Shown: positions 36,830-46,428 of the stretch, piece by piece
Numbering within the stretch: the first letter of the stretch is position 1
How the letters are laid out: every line of letters starts with the position of its first letter
NCBI RefSeq assembly: GCF_004310395.1
Contig: NZ_BFAX01000002.1
Location: 1 to 64,000, forward strand
DNA length: 64,000 nucleotides
Direction of reading: 5' to 3'
DNA from: Methanofervidicoccus abyssi
GTDB taxonomy: Archaea > AGJL01 > Methanococci > Methanococcales > Methanococcaceae
Notes under the pieces: generated by a model
Database searches by the model: none
What the model was told of the DNA's origin: nothing
What the model saw: the letters and a program-made list of their open reading frames with translations, nothing else
Program-made: the position numbers and the translations under genes

Positions 36830-36908
36830 GGTATACCACCCCACCTTTTTTATTTTTTTTATTAAATATTAATTAATTTATTAAAAATTTTAATTTAGTA
36901 CTAAATAT

Positions 36909-37877
36909 TTATTGTAAGTTGATTACTTCGCTGGTATATGCCGCTGGAGTTACTATGTCTATTACTGCAGGAGCACCAAATTCTGGCTGTAATTTACCTG
37001 TTATTTCTTTTCTTTCAGGTATCCCACTGCTGAATGCTGCTTCAGTGTTTATCAATATTGCCACTAAGTCTCCTTTGTTTATTACTGCATTGTTCACCAC
37101 TGACTTATCATTGTCTTGTAATGGAACTACTAAGAACTGTTTATCGTCAGTACCTCCCCAAGTTGCTGAATCGCTGCTAATGTATGCCCAGTCTAAGGAA
37201 GTACTACTAGCAGTTCCAGAAGAAGCTACATTCGTAGTAATATTGACAACCATTTCAGTGCCATTATATGATACGATATTTAATGATGCTGAACTATCTG
37301 TTAATGTATTGTTAGCATTAATATTTACATTTTTACCATCAAATTCTTTCAATAATGCCATTATTTTGTGGTCGCTTGTCGTTATTATAATATATTTGTT
37401 ATTAGTACCATCATCCACAAGTGTAATGCTTGTGTAATCTGAAGAAGTAATATTCACTTCTCCCGTATTCGTTAATTCAAAAAGGTTATCACATCCAGCA
37501 GTAGCAGGTATTGTACCGCCATATTTCAATATTACACTTTTACCATCATAAGTTAAGAATAATTTTGCTTCCTTTAAGTCAATTGGAGCACTTCCAGCAT
37601 TAGGGGAAATGTACATTATCATTCTATCTAAATCATAATAATTACCGTCAAAGGTAAATATATGGCCAGATACTCCACTACAGAATAATCCACTTGCAAC
37701 CTGTTCTGTACTTTGCTTACCTGTGGAGGATGCTTTCTGCTGCAAGAATCCACTTGTATTTATTAACACACTTGCTGCAACTGCTGCTACTAATACCATA
37801 GCTATGAAGATTATCAGGGTTCCAATACCCATTGCTCCTCTTTTACTTTTGAGATATTCTAAGAATTTCAATCTCAT
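36909..37877 (-). CDS. flaB1: Archaellin FlaB1, large form
   Basis: First archaellin of the operon, 322 residues, about 110 more than its neighbours. The first 63 residues (signal peptide to VASG) equal FlaB2. The outer domain is then different, with an inserted middle rich in Thr/Ser/Asn and several N-glycosylation sequons (NITS, NNT, NGT, NITT). The C-terminal strand PEFGAPAVIDIVTPAAYTSE returns to the family. A larger archaellin could be the major filament or a surface-exposed variant; the sequence does not say which. GGTGGTATACC precedes the ATG. Confidence 0.93.
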   Translation of the reverse strand: MRLKFLEYLKSKRGAMGIGTLIIFIAMVLVAAVAASVLINTSGFLQQKASSTGKQSTEQVASGLFCSGVSGHIFTFDGNYYDLDRMIMYISPNAGSAPIDLKEAKLFLTYDGKSVILKYGGTIPATAGCDNLFELTNTGEVNITSSDYTSITLVDDGTNNKYIIITTSDHKIMALLKEFDGKNVNINANNTLTDSSASLNIVSYNGTEMVVNITTNVASSGTASSTSLDWAYISSDSATWGGTDDKQFLVVPLQDNDKSVVNNAVINKGDLVAILINTEAAFSSGIPERKEITGKLQPEFGAPAVIDIVTPAAYTSEVINLQ

Positions 37878-38087
37878 GGTATACCACCTAATTGTAGTTG
37901 TATTGTATTATTTGCAATTACTAATTTTATAACAGTATAATAAATACTTTTTTTGTATTCCATGTTGCATACATTTTTGTATCTTTTTATGTAGGTATTT
38001 TAAAAAACCTACACAAATACCTACCCTTTAAACTTAATATATTAATTTATATGGATATTGACTATAACGACATTAGATGGCGAGATC
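37878..38087. promoter_or_regulatory. Divergent control region between flaB1 and the HEAT-repeat gene
   Basis: A minus-strand TATA-like stretch (GTATTTATTATAC, near 37937-37950) lies about 65 bp before flaB1. Beyond it, GTAGGT (37991-37996) pairs as an inverted repeat with ACCTAC (38007-38012), and a second ACCTAC follows at 38019-38024, 12 bp on. A TACATA hexamer on the minus strand (37989-37994) overlaps the first arm; I recall a similar hexamer as the reported site of EarA, the archaellum activator in Methanococcus. An operator for the archaellum operon is likely. Confidence 0.6.
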
Positions 38088-39734
38088 ATGATGGAAAAGA
38101 CATCTAAGATTCTAAGTAATCTCGATGATAACAACCTCACTCCTTTAGATCCTCAAAACCTAAAAAATCTATTAAAAACATTTAAAAAAGGAAGTATTAA
38201 AACAAAACTATCCCTACTTAACGAGATCTCTTTTATATCAGTAACAAATCCTGAGGCACTTCAAGATATTGTACCATATCTAATAAAGTTGATGGATGAC
38301 AAAGATTGGAGAACAAGAAAAAATACTGTTGAAATCTTGGGGAATATTGGACTTGTAAGTTATGAAACGGTAGAAAGGTATTTAGATAGAATACTAGAAA
38401 AATTAAATGACAAAAATCTAGATGTAGTATATTCAGCAGCCTATGCAATAGTTAAAATATCTATAAATCTAAAATGTAAGAATAAACACGAACTTATAAA
38501 TAAAGTACTGAAAAAGATGAAATCAAAGAACAAAATTCTATATACCGAGATAATTAAAAACATAAGTGAAATCTACCCCGATATTGTACAAAATTACATA
38601 AAAGATATATTAAAACTCCTCGATGAGGATAGTACAATTATAAAAATAAATGTACTTAAAACCTTGGGAAATATTGGAGATGTAAAAATTGATAGAGAAG
38701 TAGCCCAGAAGATCATTAAATATCTGAGGGGTCCTCCTCCAGAACTTAAAAGATACAGTGCATATGCAATATGGAAACTAAGTAACAACAACTTGGAACA
38801 CTTCAATGATGCCATAGAACTTCTTATAGAAATTGTAAATAGAGAAAATGACAGTAAATTAATAATTTACTCACTATTAGCCTTAAATATACTATCTCAT
38901 ATATGTCCCCAAAAATTCAAAAAATTGGATATAAACGCTTTAATCCATAACAAACTAATAAGAAAACCCCTTTTAGAACTTCTCTACAACCTATCAACAT
39001 TAGACTACACCCTTTTAATTCCATACATGGACAGATTATATGATATACTCAACAACGATGAAGATATTCAATCAAATAAGATGATTATAAGAATTATAGG
39101 TAACATGGCCCTATACAATCCTAAATACATTAATAAATATCTAACCATCTTACGGGAGAAACTGAAGGTTTCGAAGTTAAGACACGAGGTGGTATTAGCA
39201 TTAGTCAAAGGAAATTACATCGACAGGAATATACTTAGCACTATCTTCCATGGATTCCGTAATTTAGAGAAAGAGGAAAATGTAAAATTTTTAGAAGAGG
39301 TCATAACTCACTATCCATTAAATCTATTAGATACCTTATACAATGAGATAAAAAAGTTGGAACCCTACCTGAATAAAAACAACAACTTCAACAAACTTTT
39401 AAATATAATAAGAGAACGAATAGATGAGAAAAAGGGAATAAATACACAAGATATAAATATGGTAATAGAAGAGGCCGAAAAAAATGTACTTAAGGTAGTA
39501 GTAGCGTTAGAGTCAGAATGTGTAAAGGTGGAGTTAGAGGATGGTAAAAAGGTATATATCATACCAGAGAATACCTGTATAAAAACTCCACTGTCTAACG
39601 AACTGTTGGAAATTCTTGAGAAATACAGTAAAAATGAAATGGAAATGTACAAGTTAGTCCATGAAATTATGGTAAAGTCTCTTATAGAAGATACACTTTT
39701 GGAGTACAACAGAGAAGAGAAAGATAAAAAATAG
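38088..39734 (+). CDS. HEAT-repeat protein, divergent from the archaellum operon
   Basis: A 548-residue soluble protein built of alpha-helical HEAT-like repeats across about residues 40-420 (for example DIVPYLIKLMDDKDWRTRKN and ILEKLNDKNLDVVYSAAYAI). It ends in a small separate domain (VVVALESECVKVELEDGKKV region, about 455-540). HEAT proteins act as protein-protein scaffolds; the partner is unknown. The position, head to head with flaB1 across a shared control region, suggests a link to motility. ATG at 38088 or 38091 is the start, after GGCGAGATC. It is followed within 10 bp by moaB. Confidence 0.75.
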   Translation: MMEKTSKILSNLDDNNLTPLDPQNLKNLLKTFKKGSIKTKLSLLNEISFISVTNPEALQDIVPYLIKLMDDKDWRTRKNTVEILGNIGLVSYETVERYLDRILEKLNDKNLDVVYSAAYAIVKISINLKCKNKHELINKVLKKMKSKNKILYTEIIKNISEIYPDIVQNYIKDILKLLDEDSTIIKINVLKTLGNIGDVKIDREVAQKIIKYLRGPPPELKRYSAYAIWKLSNNNLEHFNDAIELLIEIVNRENDSKLIIYSLLALNILSHICPQKFKKLDINALIHNKLIRKPLLELLYNLSTLDYTLLIPYMDRLYDILNNDEDIQSNKMIIRIIGNMALYNPKYINKYLTILREKLKVSKLRHEVVLALVKGNYIDRNILSTIFHGFRNLEKEENVKFLEEVITHYPLNLLDTLYNEIKKLEPYLNKNNNFNKLLNIIRERIDEKKGINTQDINMVIEEAEKNVLKVVVALESECVKVELEDGKKVYIIPENTCIKTPLSNELLEILEKYSKNEMEMYKLVHEIMVKSLIEDTLLEYNREEKDKK

Positions 39735-39742
39735 GGATGGGA

Positions 39743-40231
39743 ATGCACGAGAAGATAGAAGATATTGTCTATGGAGTAGTAACTGTAAGTGATAGTAGGT
39801 TTAATAAATTAATTTCTGGAGAAATTGTAGAAGATAAATCCGGAAATTTTTTAAAAAAAGAACTAAATGCCAAATACTATGTGTTAATACCAGATAACAG
39901 AGATATGTTAAAAGGAGTTATAGATCACCTCATAGACTTCACAGATGTGGACTGTATAGTTGTAACTGGTGGTACTGGAGTTTCCTCAAGGGATAATACC
40001 CCAGAGATTTTGAAGGAGATGTTTCAAAAGGAGTTAAACGGGTTTTCTGTATTATTCCACAATCTAAGTTATAAAGAGGTAAAATACGCTACAATACTGT
40101 CGAGGACCACTGCAGGAATATATAGGGGTAAAGTAATATACGCACTGCCAGGATCCTTAAATGCCTGTAAAACTGCACTACCTATTATTAAAGAGGAGAC
40201 AGGACATATTTTAAAGCATATTAGGGAGTAA
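39743..40231 (+). CDS. moaB: Molybdenum cofactor biosynthesis protein MoaB/MogA-type
   Basis: A 162-residue MoCF-fold protein that adenylates molybdopterin before metal insertion. The motifs TGGTGVSSRDNTPE near residue 72 and YALPGSLNACKTAL near 133 are diagnostic. The tungsten/molybdenum pterin made here would serve formylmethanofuran and formate dehydrogenases. ATG at 39743 follows GGGATGGGA; an ATG at 39737 is also possible. Probably co-transcribed with the HEAT gene. Confidence 0.9.
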   Translation: MHEKIEDIVYGVVTVSDSRFNKLISGEIVEDKSGNFLKKELNAKYYVLIPDNRDMLKGVIDHLIDFTDVDCIVVTGGTGVSSRDNTPEILKEMFQKELNGFSVLFHNLSYKEVKYATILSRTTAGIYRGKVIYALPGSLNACKTALPIIKEETGHILKHIRE

Positions 40232-40339
40232 ATATTTTGCAAGAGATTATTAAAAAATCAATAACCATGAATTTCAATAAAATAATAATTATAAAATAAA
40301 TAAAGGTTATAATAAAAAGAGCAAATACGGATAAAATAG

Positions 40340-40412
40340 CAAAATTATTGTCATCGGACTACTCTCGATATTGAGAAGCCTATTAGGATTTATGTTAATT
40401 TCTATTCTTAAA
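40340..40412 (+). repeat. Dispersed intergenic element, copy D
   Basis: Plus-strand patch after moaB with TTGAGAAGCCTATTAGG, then TTTATGTTAATTT and a T-rich end. It matches copy B in TAGGATTT and TGTTAATTT and copy C in TGAGAA. It lies between convergent moaB and ilvD. Confidence 0.4.
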
Positions 40413-40436
40413 AATTTTTATGTAAAAAAATAATAG

Positions 40437-42092
40437 TTAAAACTTCAATATTGCTCCTTCATCTGCCGAAGTAACTAATCTAGAATACCTTGCCAAGTAT
40501 CCACTTTTAACCTTTGGTTCTGGCCTCTTCCATCTTAAGAGCCTCTCTTTTATTTCTTCTTCAGGTATCTTCAACTGGAGACTTTTACCTATCATATCTA
40601 TGGATATAATATCCCCATCTTCTACCACAGCAATAGGCCCTCCAGCCATGGCCTCTGGAGATACGTGACCTATACAGGGACCTCTACTACCTCCACTGAA
40701 TCTACCATCTGTGATAAGAGCAACTTTATCATCCAACCCCATACCACATATTGCAGATGTTGGAGCTAACATCTCCTTCATTCCAGGACCCCCTGCAGGA
40801 CCTTCGTATCTTATGACTATTACATCTCCTTCCTCTATTTCCCCTCCAAGTATCGCCTCTAAAGCTTCCTCCTCAGAGTTGAATACCCTTGCAGGTCCCT
40901 CATGTCTGTACATCTTTGGATCAACTGCACTGATCTTAACTACAGCACCCCTTGGGGCTAGATTCCCCCTTAATATTCTTAAACCTGCCTCCTTATGTAC
41001 AGGTTTATCTATAGGCCTTATTATTCTATGATCTATATATTTAACCTCTCTTATGATTTCCTTTATAGTCTTCCCACTTACAGTTTTAGCATCCCTTATC
41101 TTATCCTCAAGTACCTTCAGCACTGCGGGGATACCTCCAGCCCTGTGTAGATCTAACATAAAGTGCTCTCCATTGGGCCTAATGGAAGCTATGTGGGGCA
41201 CCTCCTCACTTAACCTGTCGAAGTCATTTAAGGTTATAAGTTCCCTCTCTATCTCACTTGCAATTGCAGGGATATGTAACGTTGTATTTGTGGAGCCCCC
41301 CAGTGCCAGATCTACAAGTATGGCATTCTCAAAGGATTCCTTTGTAAGGATATCTGTGGGTTTTATATTTTTCCTCACTAGATCTACTACTATCTCTCCA
41401 CTCCTCTTACATATCCTTATCTTCTGGGCATCTACGGCGTGAGTTGTGGCACACATCGGTAAAGATAATCCCAACGCCTCAGTTATACATGCCATGGTGT
41501 TTGCTGTAAATAGCCCTGCACAGCTTCCAGGGCCGGGACAGGCATAATCTTCTATCTCCCTTAACTCCTCTTCATCTATCTTCCCAGCTTTATAAGCCCC
41601 TACACTTTCAAATACACTTATTAAATCGTATCTTCTTCCACGGATCTCTCCAGGAAGCATAGGACCTCCAGTAACGACTATAAAGGGAATATTCAGTCTC
41701 AGTGCTCCCATTATCATGCCAGGCACTATCTTATCACAGGAAGGAATAAGTACCAACCCATCAAAACCATGGGCTTTAGCCATACTCTCTACAGTGTCTG
41801 CAATAATCTCCCTTGAAGGTAAGGAGTATCTCATCCCTTCATGTCCCATGGCAATACCGTCACAGATGGCCATGGTATTAAACTCAAAGGCAGTACCTCC
41901 ATTTGCATATATACCCTTCTTAACAGCCTCTGCAAGAGTTCTTAAGTGTATATGTCCAGGTACAACCTCCGTATAACTGTTAACCACTCCAATAAATGGT
42001 TTATCTATTTCTCCATCAGTATAACCACAGGCCTTTAACAGACTCCTATGGGGAGCTCTATTTATCTCCATTTTTACCCTATCGCTGATCAA
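40437..42092 (-). CDS. ilvD: Dihydroxy-acid dehydratase
   Basis: An iron-sulfur dehydratase of branched-chain amino acid synthesis. The 551-residue protein carries the cluster cysteines in [10 protein letters not shown] near 117 and [14 protein letters not shown] near 190, and the C-terminal [12 protein letters not shown] near 460. TTG at 42092 is the start: GGTGA lies 4 nt upstream. A minus-strand TATATATAAAC at 42180-42170 is a good TATA box about 80 bp before the start. Confidence 0.95.
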   Translation of the reverse strand: MISDRVKMEINRAPHRSLLKACGYTDGEIDKPFIGVVNSYTEVVPGHIHLRTLAEAVKKGIYANGGTAFEFNTMAICDGIAMGHEGMRYSLPSREIIADTVESMAKAHGFDGLVLIPSCDKIVPGMIMGALRLNIPFIVVTGGPMLPGEIRGRRYDLISVFESVGAYKAGKIDEEELREIEDYACPGPGSCAGLFTANTMACITEALGLSLPMCATTHAVDAQKIRICKRSGEIVVDLVRKNIKPTDILTKESFENAILVDLALGGSTNTTLHIPAIASEIERELITLNDFDRLSEEVPHIASIRPNGEHFMLDLHRAGGIPAVLKVLEDKIRDAKTVSGKTIKEIIREVKYIDHRIIRPIDKPVHKEAGLRILRGNLAPRGAVVKISAVDPKMYRHEGPARVFNSEEEALEAILGGEIEEGDVIVIRYEGPAGGPGMKEMLAPTSAICGMGLDDKVALITDGRFSGGSRGPCIGHVSPEAMAGGPIAVVEDGDIISIDMIGKSLQLKIPEEEIKERLLRWKRPEPKVKSGYLARYSRLVTSADEGAILKF

Positions 42093-42167
42093 CTTATCAC
42101 CATTATATAATTTCTCTCAAGAAGAATCCTGTCCTTAAAAAATAGAATTTTAAAATATTTATAAATA

Positions 42168-42182
42168 TTGTTTATATATAGC
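42168..42182 (-). promoter_or_regulatory. Likely TATA box of ilvD
   Basis: TATATATAAAC on the minus strand (42180-42170) would place transcription start near 42145, giving a leader of about 50 nt. The rest of the 42093-42413 spacer is plain A/T-rich sequence with no ORF. Confidence 0.5.
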
Positions 42183-42413
42183 CCAGAATATATAAAACTT
42201 TAAAATTTACAATAAAATTTACAAATAATTAAAATAAACTTTAGTCCTATCAAAAAGTAATATAAAATTAAAATTCAATTATAATTATAATAAAGATTAA
42301 AAATAATTAGGAATTATGGAAACACAATAAAATAACAGGACTTCTATTTAATATATAGTAACAGTTAATGAAAAATGATAATTCAACTAACATCATACAT
42401 CAAGGGCGGAATT

Positions 42414-43052
42414 ATGGGATATATTAATCTTTTTATATACTCCTTTACATCACTCTTTATAATAATGAACCCTATAGGTTTAGCACCTCTCTTTTATATA
42501 TGGACGGTCAATAACACAGAAAAAGAGGTAATACATATACTAAAGAGAACCACAGTTGTTGTAATACTAACTCTCTTAATATTTGGATTCTTTGGGAAGT
42601 ATATATTCAATTTTTTTGGAATTACTATAAACTCTTTTAAGGTTATTGGAGGGTTATTGATATTAAAAATATCTTGGGATATGCTCCATGCCAAGATGTC
42701 CAAGATTAAACAGACACAGAAGGAAAAAGAAGAGATGTCACAGTTAGAGGATATTGCAGTAGTGCCTTTAGGTATTCCTCTACTTGCAGGCCCTGGAAGT
42801 ATAACGACTACTATTATACTTATGGAACACGCCACTGGGATATTAGATAAGTTAATTATAGTGATCTCTATCTTCCTAGCTACTGGGGTATCCGTATTTA
42901 TACTCTATATATCCGAGAAAATAGTAATGGTTCTAAGAACTTCAGGAATAAACGCTGTCGTAAGAATTATGGGATTAATATTAGGGGCTATTTCTATTGA
43001 AATAATATGGAGTGGTTTAGTAGGAATGTTTTCATCGCTAATAGGAAAATAA
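42414..43052 (+). CDS. MarC-family integral membrane protein
   Basis: A 212-residue protein with six predicted transmembrane helices and the family segments IMNPIGLAPLF near residue 18 and PLLAGPGSITTTI near 125. MarC/NAAT proteins are membrane proteins of uncertain transport function. ATG at 42414 follows GGCGGAATT; an in-frame upstream codon at 42375 lacks a site. It precedes hisA by 35 bp. Confidence 0.85.
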   Translation: MGYINLFIYSFTSLFIIMNPIGLAPLFYIWTVNNTEKEVIHILKRTTVVVILTLLIFGFFGKYIFNFFGITINSFKVIGGLLILKISWDMLHAKMSKIKQTQKEKEEMSQLEDIAVVPLGIPLLAGPGSITTTIILMEHATGILDKLIIVISIFLATGVSVFILYISEKIVMVLRTSGINAVVRIMGLILGAISIEIIWSGLVGMFSSLIGK

Positions 43053-43087
43053 ATTTTATATAAAGTATCAATGACGGTGATGAAAGG

Positions 43088-43810
43088 ATGATCATCATTC
43101 CAGCAGTAGATATTAAAGATAGAAAGTGTGTCCAACTTATACAGGGAGATCCTAAGAAGAAACTTGTGGAATTAGAGGACCCTCTAAAGGTAGCAGAGAG
43201 ATGGGTAGATGAAGGGGCAGAGATGATCCATGTAGTAGATTTAGATAGAGCTATATATCAGAGAGATACCAACGTAGATATAGTTAAGGAGATAGTAAGT
43301 ACCTTAGAGGTGCCTGTGCAAGTAGGTGGTGGTATAAGATCTGTAGAAGATGGAATAGATCTCATAGATGCTGGGGCTTACAGAGTCATCTTAGGTACTT
43401 CTGCAGTGAAGAATCCAAAGATCGTGGAGGAACTCTCTAAGGAGGTAGGTAAGAAAAGAGTAATGGTTGCACTAGATTCTAAAGAAGGAAAGGTAGTTAT
43501 AAAGGGATGGAAGGAGAGGACTGAATACTCTCCAGTAGATATTGGTAAGATATTAGAGAAAAAAGGAGCAGGAAGTATTCTATTTACAGATGTAGATGTT
43601 GAGGGGTTACTTAGAGGGGTAAAGATCGAGACTGTTAAGATCTTAGTAGATGAGTTAAATATTCCAGTTGTAGCATCCGGTGGAGTCAGTACCTACGAGG
43701 ATATCATTAAACTGAAAGATATTGGAGTTGAAGGTATAGTTATAGGATCTGCACTATATAAAAACTTACTGAATCTTAAGAAGTGTATCGAGATCTCTAA
43801 AGGTGGTTAG
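43088..43810 (+). CDS. hisA: ProFAR isomerase of histidine biosynthesis
   Basis: HisA isomerises the aminoimidazole ribotide intermediate ProFAR to PRFAR. The 240-residue TIM barrel has the catalytic Asp in PAVDIKD near 8, [12 protein letters not shown] near 80, FTDVDVEGL near 160 and [12 protein letters not shown] near 195. GGTGATGAAAGG precedes the ATG. Its stop codon abuts the ATG of the PfkB kinase. Confidence 0.95.
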   Translation: MIIIPAVDIKDRKCVQLIQGDPKKKLVELEDPLKVAERWVDEGAEMIHVVDLDRAIYQRDTNVDIVKEIVSTLEVPVQVGGGIRSVEDGIDLIDAGAYRVILGTSAVKNPKIVEELSKEVGKKRVMVALDSKEGKVVIKGWKERTEYSPVDIGKILEKKGAGSILFTDVDVEGLLRGVKIETVKILVDELNIPVVASGGVSTYEDIIKLKDIGVEGIVIGSALYKNLLNLKKCIEISKGG

Positions 43811-44743
43811 ATGAACTCTGAAGATAAGAAAAAGATAATTACCGTTGGCCATATAGCCCTTGACTATATCTTCAATGTTGAAAGATTTCCTGAACCAAAC
43901 ACCTCCATTCAGATACCTTCTGTTAAGAGATACTATGGAGGTGCTGCCTGTAATGTGGCTGTGGCAGTTGCTAAGTTAGGACTTCAATCTGGTATAGTCT
44001 CCTGTGTAGGATACGACTTTATAAACACTGGTTACAGTTCCTATCTAAAGAGTCTCAATATAGATGTCTCTGATATCTATCATTCAGATGAAGAAGAAAC
44101 CCCTAAGGCCTGGATATTCACGGATCCAAAGAACAATCAGATAACTTTCTTCCTATGGGGAGCGGCTAAGCACTACAAGGAATTAAAACCTCCAAACTTT
44201 GACGGAGATATAGTACATTTAGCTACAGGTGATCCAGATTTCAATGTAAGATGTGTCGATACTGCGAAGAAGGAAGGTAAAGTGATATCCTTTGATCCTG
44301 GACAGGATCTGCCTCTCTATTCTAAGGAAAATATGGAGTATATTGTAAATAATGTAGACTTTGTATTTATGAATATCCATGAATACAGGAGGACTCTTAA
44401 ACTGTTGGAGATAAATGAAGAAGATTTCAGGAAGATGGTATCTACCTTAGTAGTAACTCTTGGAGAAAGGGGAAGTATTATATACAGTAAGGATAAAGAG
44501 ATAAAAATACCTCCAATACCTACAAAGGTTGAAGATCCTACGGGAGCTGGAGATGGTCACAGGGCTGGATTTCTAACTGCCTATCTGAAAGGCTACAATC
44601 TCAAGGATTGTGGTCTTGTAGCTTCTGCAGTAGCTTCCTTTATAGTTGAAAAAAGAGGATGTCAGACAAACCTTCCTACCTGGAAGGATGTTATAGAGAG
44701 GTTGAAAAAAAAGGGATATACTATTGGAAAGGATAAAGGTTAA
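43811..44743 (+). CDS. PfkB-family kinase (nucleoside kinase type)
   Basis: A 310-residue ribokinase-fold protein. Substrate motif GGAACNVAVAVAKLG near 43 and the catalytic anion-hole motif DPTGAGDGHRAGF near 240 are intact. Close homologues in Methanocaldococcus act as broad nucleoside kinases, so salvage of purine nucleosides is likely, though sugar kinase activity cannot be excluded. It starts directly after the hisA stop. The 3' end overlaps the convergent dehydratase subunit gene by 4 bp. Confidence 0.85.
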   Translation: MNSEDKKKIITVGHIALDYIFNVERFPEPNTSIQIPSVKRYYGGAACNVAVAVAKLGLQSGIVSCVGYDFINTGYSSYLKSLNIDVSDIYHSDEEETPKAWIFTDPKNNQITFFLWGAAKHYKELKPPNFDGDIVHLATGDPDFNVRCVDTAKKEGKVISFDPGQDLPLYSKENMEYIVNNVDFVFMNIHEYRRTLKLLEINEEDFRKMVSTLVVTLGERGSIIYSKDKEIKIPPIPTKVEDPTGAGDGHRAGFLTAYLKGYNLKDCGLVASAVASFIVEKRGCQTNLPTWKDVIERLKKKGYTIGKDKG

Positions 44744-45141
44744 TTTCTTTTGTATATTTTAACTATCCCTTTGTTTCCATCTAAGACTATCCAATCTCCA
44801 GTATCTATCTTGGAGATATCTATCTTATCTACTAAGGGAATCCTACCCAGTATCGCCCCAGTTGCCACTATAGGTTCACACTCTCTGTTTACTATTCCCT
44901 TTAATATACCTCTTTTTCCAAGGGAGTAGATAACATAAGATCCTACAGTACTACCTTTACCAGTTGGAAAGACTAATATTTTCTCTTTTATACTTTTACC
45001 ATATATATCACTCTCTCTATCGGTTACGATGCCTTCTTTATTTATATCTCCCAAGAAAGATATGGGTTTATGTGATACCAATGCTTCACCTTCAACTACG
45101 CCCTTTGATATAGATCTTCCCATAATTTCAACGTAATCCAT
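44740..45141 (-). CDS. Phosphomevalonate dehydratase small subunit
   Basis: A 133-residue aconitase-swivel protein of the DUF126 type. Key segments are GRSISKGVVEGEALVS near 8 and FPTGKGSTVGSYVIYSL near 58. With a large AcnX subunit (not in the window) it dehydrates 5-phosphomevalonate in the archaeal mevalonate pathway. That pathway leads to the isopentenyl diphosphate used by fni and idsA at the left end of the window. TGTGATATT precedes the ATG. Confidence 0.88.
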   Translation of the reverse strand: MDYVEIMGRSISKGVVEGEALVSHKPISFLGDINKEGIVTDRESDIYGKSIKEKILVFPTGKGSTVGSYVIYSLGKRGILKGIVNRECEPIVATGAILGRIPLVDKIDISKIDTGDWIVLDGNKGIVKIYKRN

Positions 45142-45223
45142 AATATCACATTATTTATTTTTTAACAAATAATTATAATACTAATATAATAAAAATTTAT
45201 ACATAAATCATTTAGTGATTCCT

Positions 45224-46399
45224 ATGGATATCTATATTTCTAAAGTATCTGAAAGGTTAAACCTAGAAAAAGAGGTTATAAAGAATGCTATTGATAGAAA
45301 GGTGATTTCTCTCTGTAAATATAAGAACAAGAGATATATTATATTTAAAAAGAAAGTTAGGCATATTGAGAGAGGAACTGTTCTATTTTTAAACAAGGAG
45401 ATGGATGTTGTAATGGGATATCCGAAAATAAGGAGAGCTTTAGTATTAGACCCAACAGTTAAAAAGTACTTTATCGATAAGGTGGTAGTTGAGGAAAAGT
45501 TAAACGGATACAACGTAAGGGTGGTATATATAGAAGATGAAGTACTGGCAATTACTCGAGGAGGTAGAATCTGCCCCTTTACCACCAAAAAGGTGTTGAA
45601 ATTGTTGAATACAGATATTCTAAAGGATCACCCAGAGGTAATGCTATGTGGAGAAATGATAGGATTAAACAACCCTTACGTCTCCCATTATTATCCCGAA
45701 GTAGATATGAAGATCTACGAGGATGAAAATGTAGTTATTAAAGAAAATTTAGGCCTCTATATATTTGACGTAAAAGATAGGGAGAAGAATACCCCCCTAT
45801 CTGTAGAAGATAGAAATAGACTGTTGGAGGAATACAACGTTCCCTATGTAAAACCCTTAGGTGTATTCAAGAAGGAAGATGTAGAAGAGATAAAAAATAT
45901 TGTATTGAAGTTAAACAGTGAAGGTAGAGAGGGAATAGTCTTAAAGGATCCTAATATGATGGTAGATCCTATAAAGTACACCACCCACTACACCCATTGC
46001 CAGGACCTTTCTGTAGCCTTTAGATATACTTTTGACTTAGGTATCCATTTCATGTTTAGTAGATTGATAAGAGAGGGGTATCAATCTTACGAGTTTAATG
46101 AAGGGAAAGAAGAGCTGGAAAGAAGAGCTGTATCCATAGGAAAATCCATAGTCTATCCAATGGTAGAATCTATAAGGGAGGTTTCCAGAGGGAAGCTGAT
46201 TACAGAGGATTTTGAGTTATACTTCGAGAGTGAAGAAGATACAGAGGAGTTTTTCAAATATCTAAGGGAGGTGCATATATCCTATGTTGTAAAAGAGAGA
46301 GAAGTATTGAAAAATGGTATCTGTAGAGTAGTTATAGGTAAAGTGTATCCATCCACAAAAGATAAAATAAAAAGTTATTTAGATGGCAGTTTGTGGTAA
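45224..46399 (+). CDS. ATP-dependent RNA ligase of the archaeal Rnl3 (Pab1020) family
   Basis: A 391-residue nucleotidyltransferase. The adenylated lysine lies in VVEEKLNGYNVR near 88, followed by GEMIGL, YIFDVKD and the motif IV lysine in REGIVLKDP near 240. Homologues from Pyrococcus and Methanothermobacter circularise RNA as homodimers with an archaeal C-terminal domain (about 260-391). ATG at 45224 follows AGTGATTCC. The biological substrate is unknown. Confidence 0.88.
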   Translation: MDIYISKVSERLNLEKEVIKNAIDRKVISLCKYKNKRYIIFKKKVRHIERGTVLFLNKEMDVVMGYPKIRRALVLDPTVKKYFIDKVVVEEKLNGYNVRVVYIEDEVLAITRGGRICPFTTKKVLKLLNTDILKDHPEVMLCGEMIGLNNPYVSHYYPEVDMKIYEDENVVIKENLGLYIFDVKDREKNTPLSVEDRNRLLEEYNVPYVKPLGVFKKEDVEEIKNIVLKLNSEGREGIVLKDPNMMVDPIKYTTHYTHCQDLSVAFRYTFDLGIHFMFSRLIREGYQSYEFNEGKEELERRAVSIGKSIVYPMVESIREVSRGKLITEDFELYFESEEDTEEFFKYLREVHISYVVKEREVLKNGICRVVIGKVYPSTKDKIKSYLDGSLW

Positions 46400-46428
46400 A
46401 AACAGAGAGATAAACAATGAAAAAGGTA

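Noticed and set aside
27133-37877. Archaellum operon as horizontally acquired
   Set aside because: Gene order, base composition and ribosome-binding sites match the rest of the window and Methanococcales operons generally.
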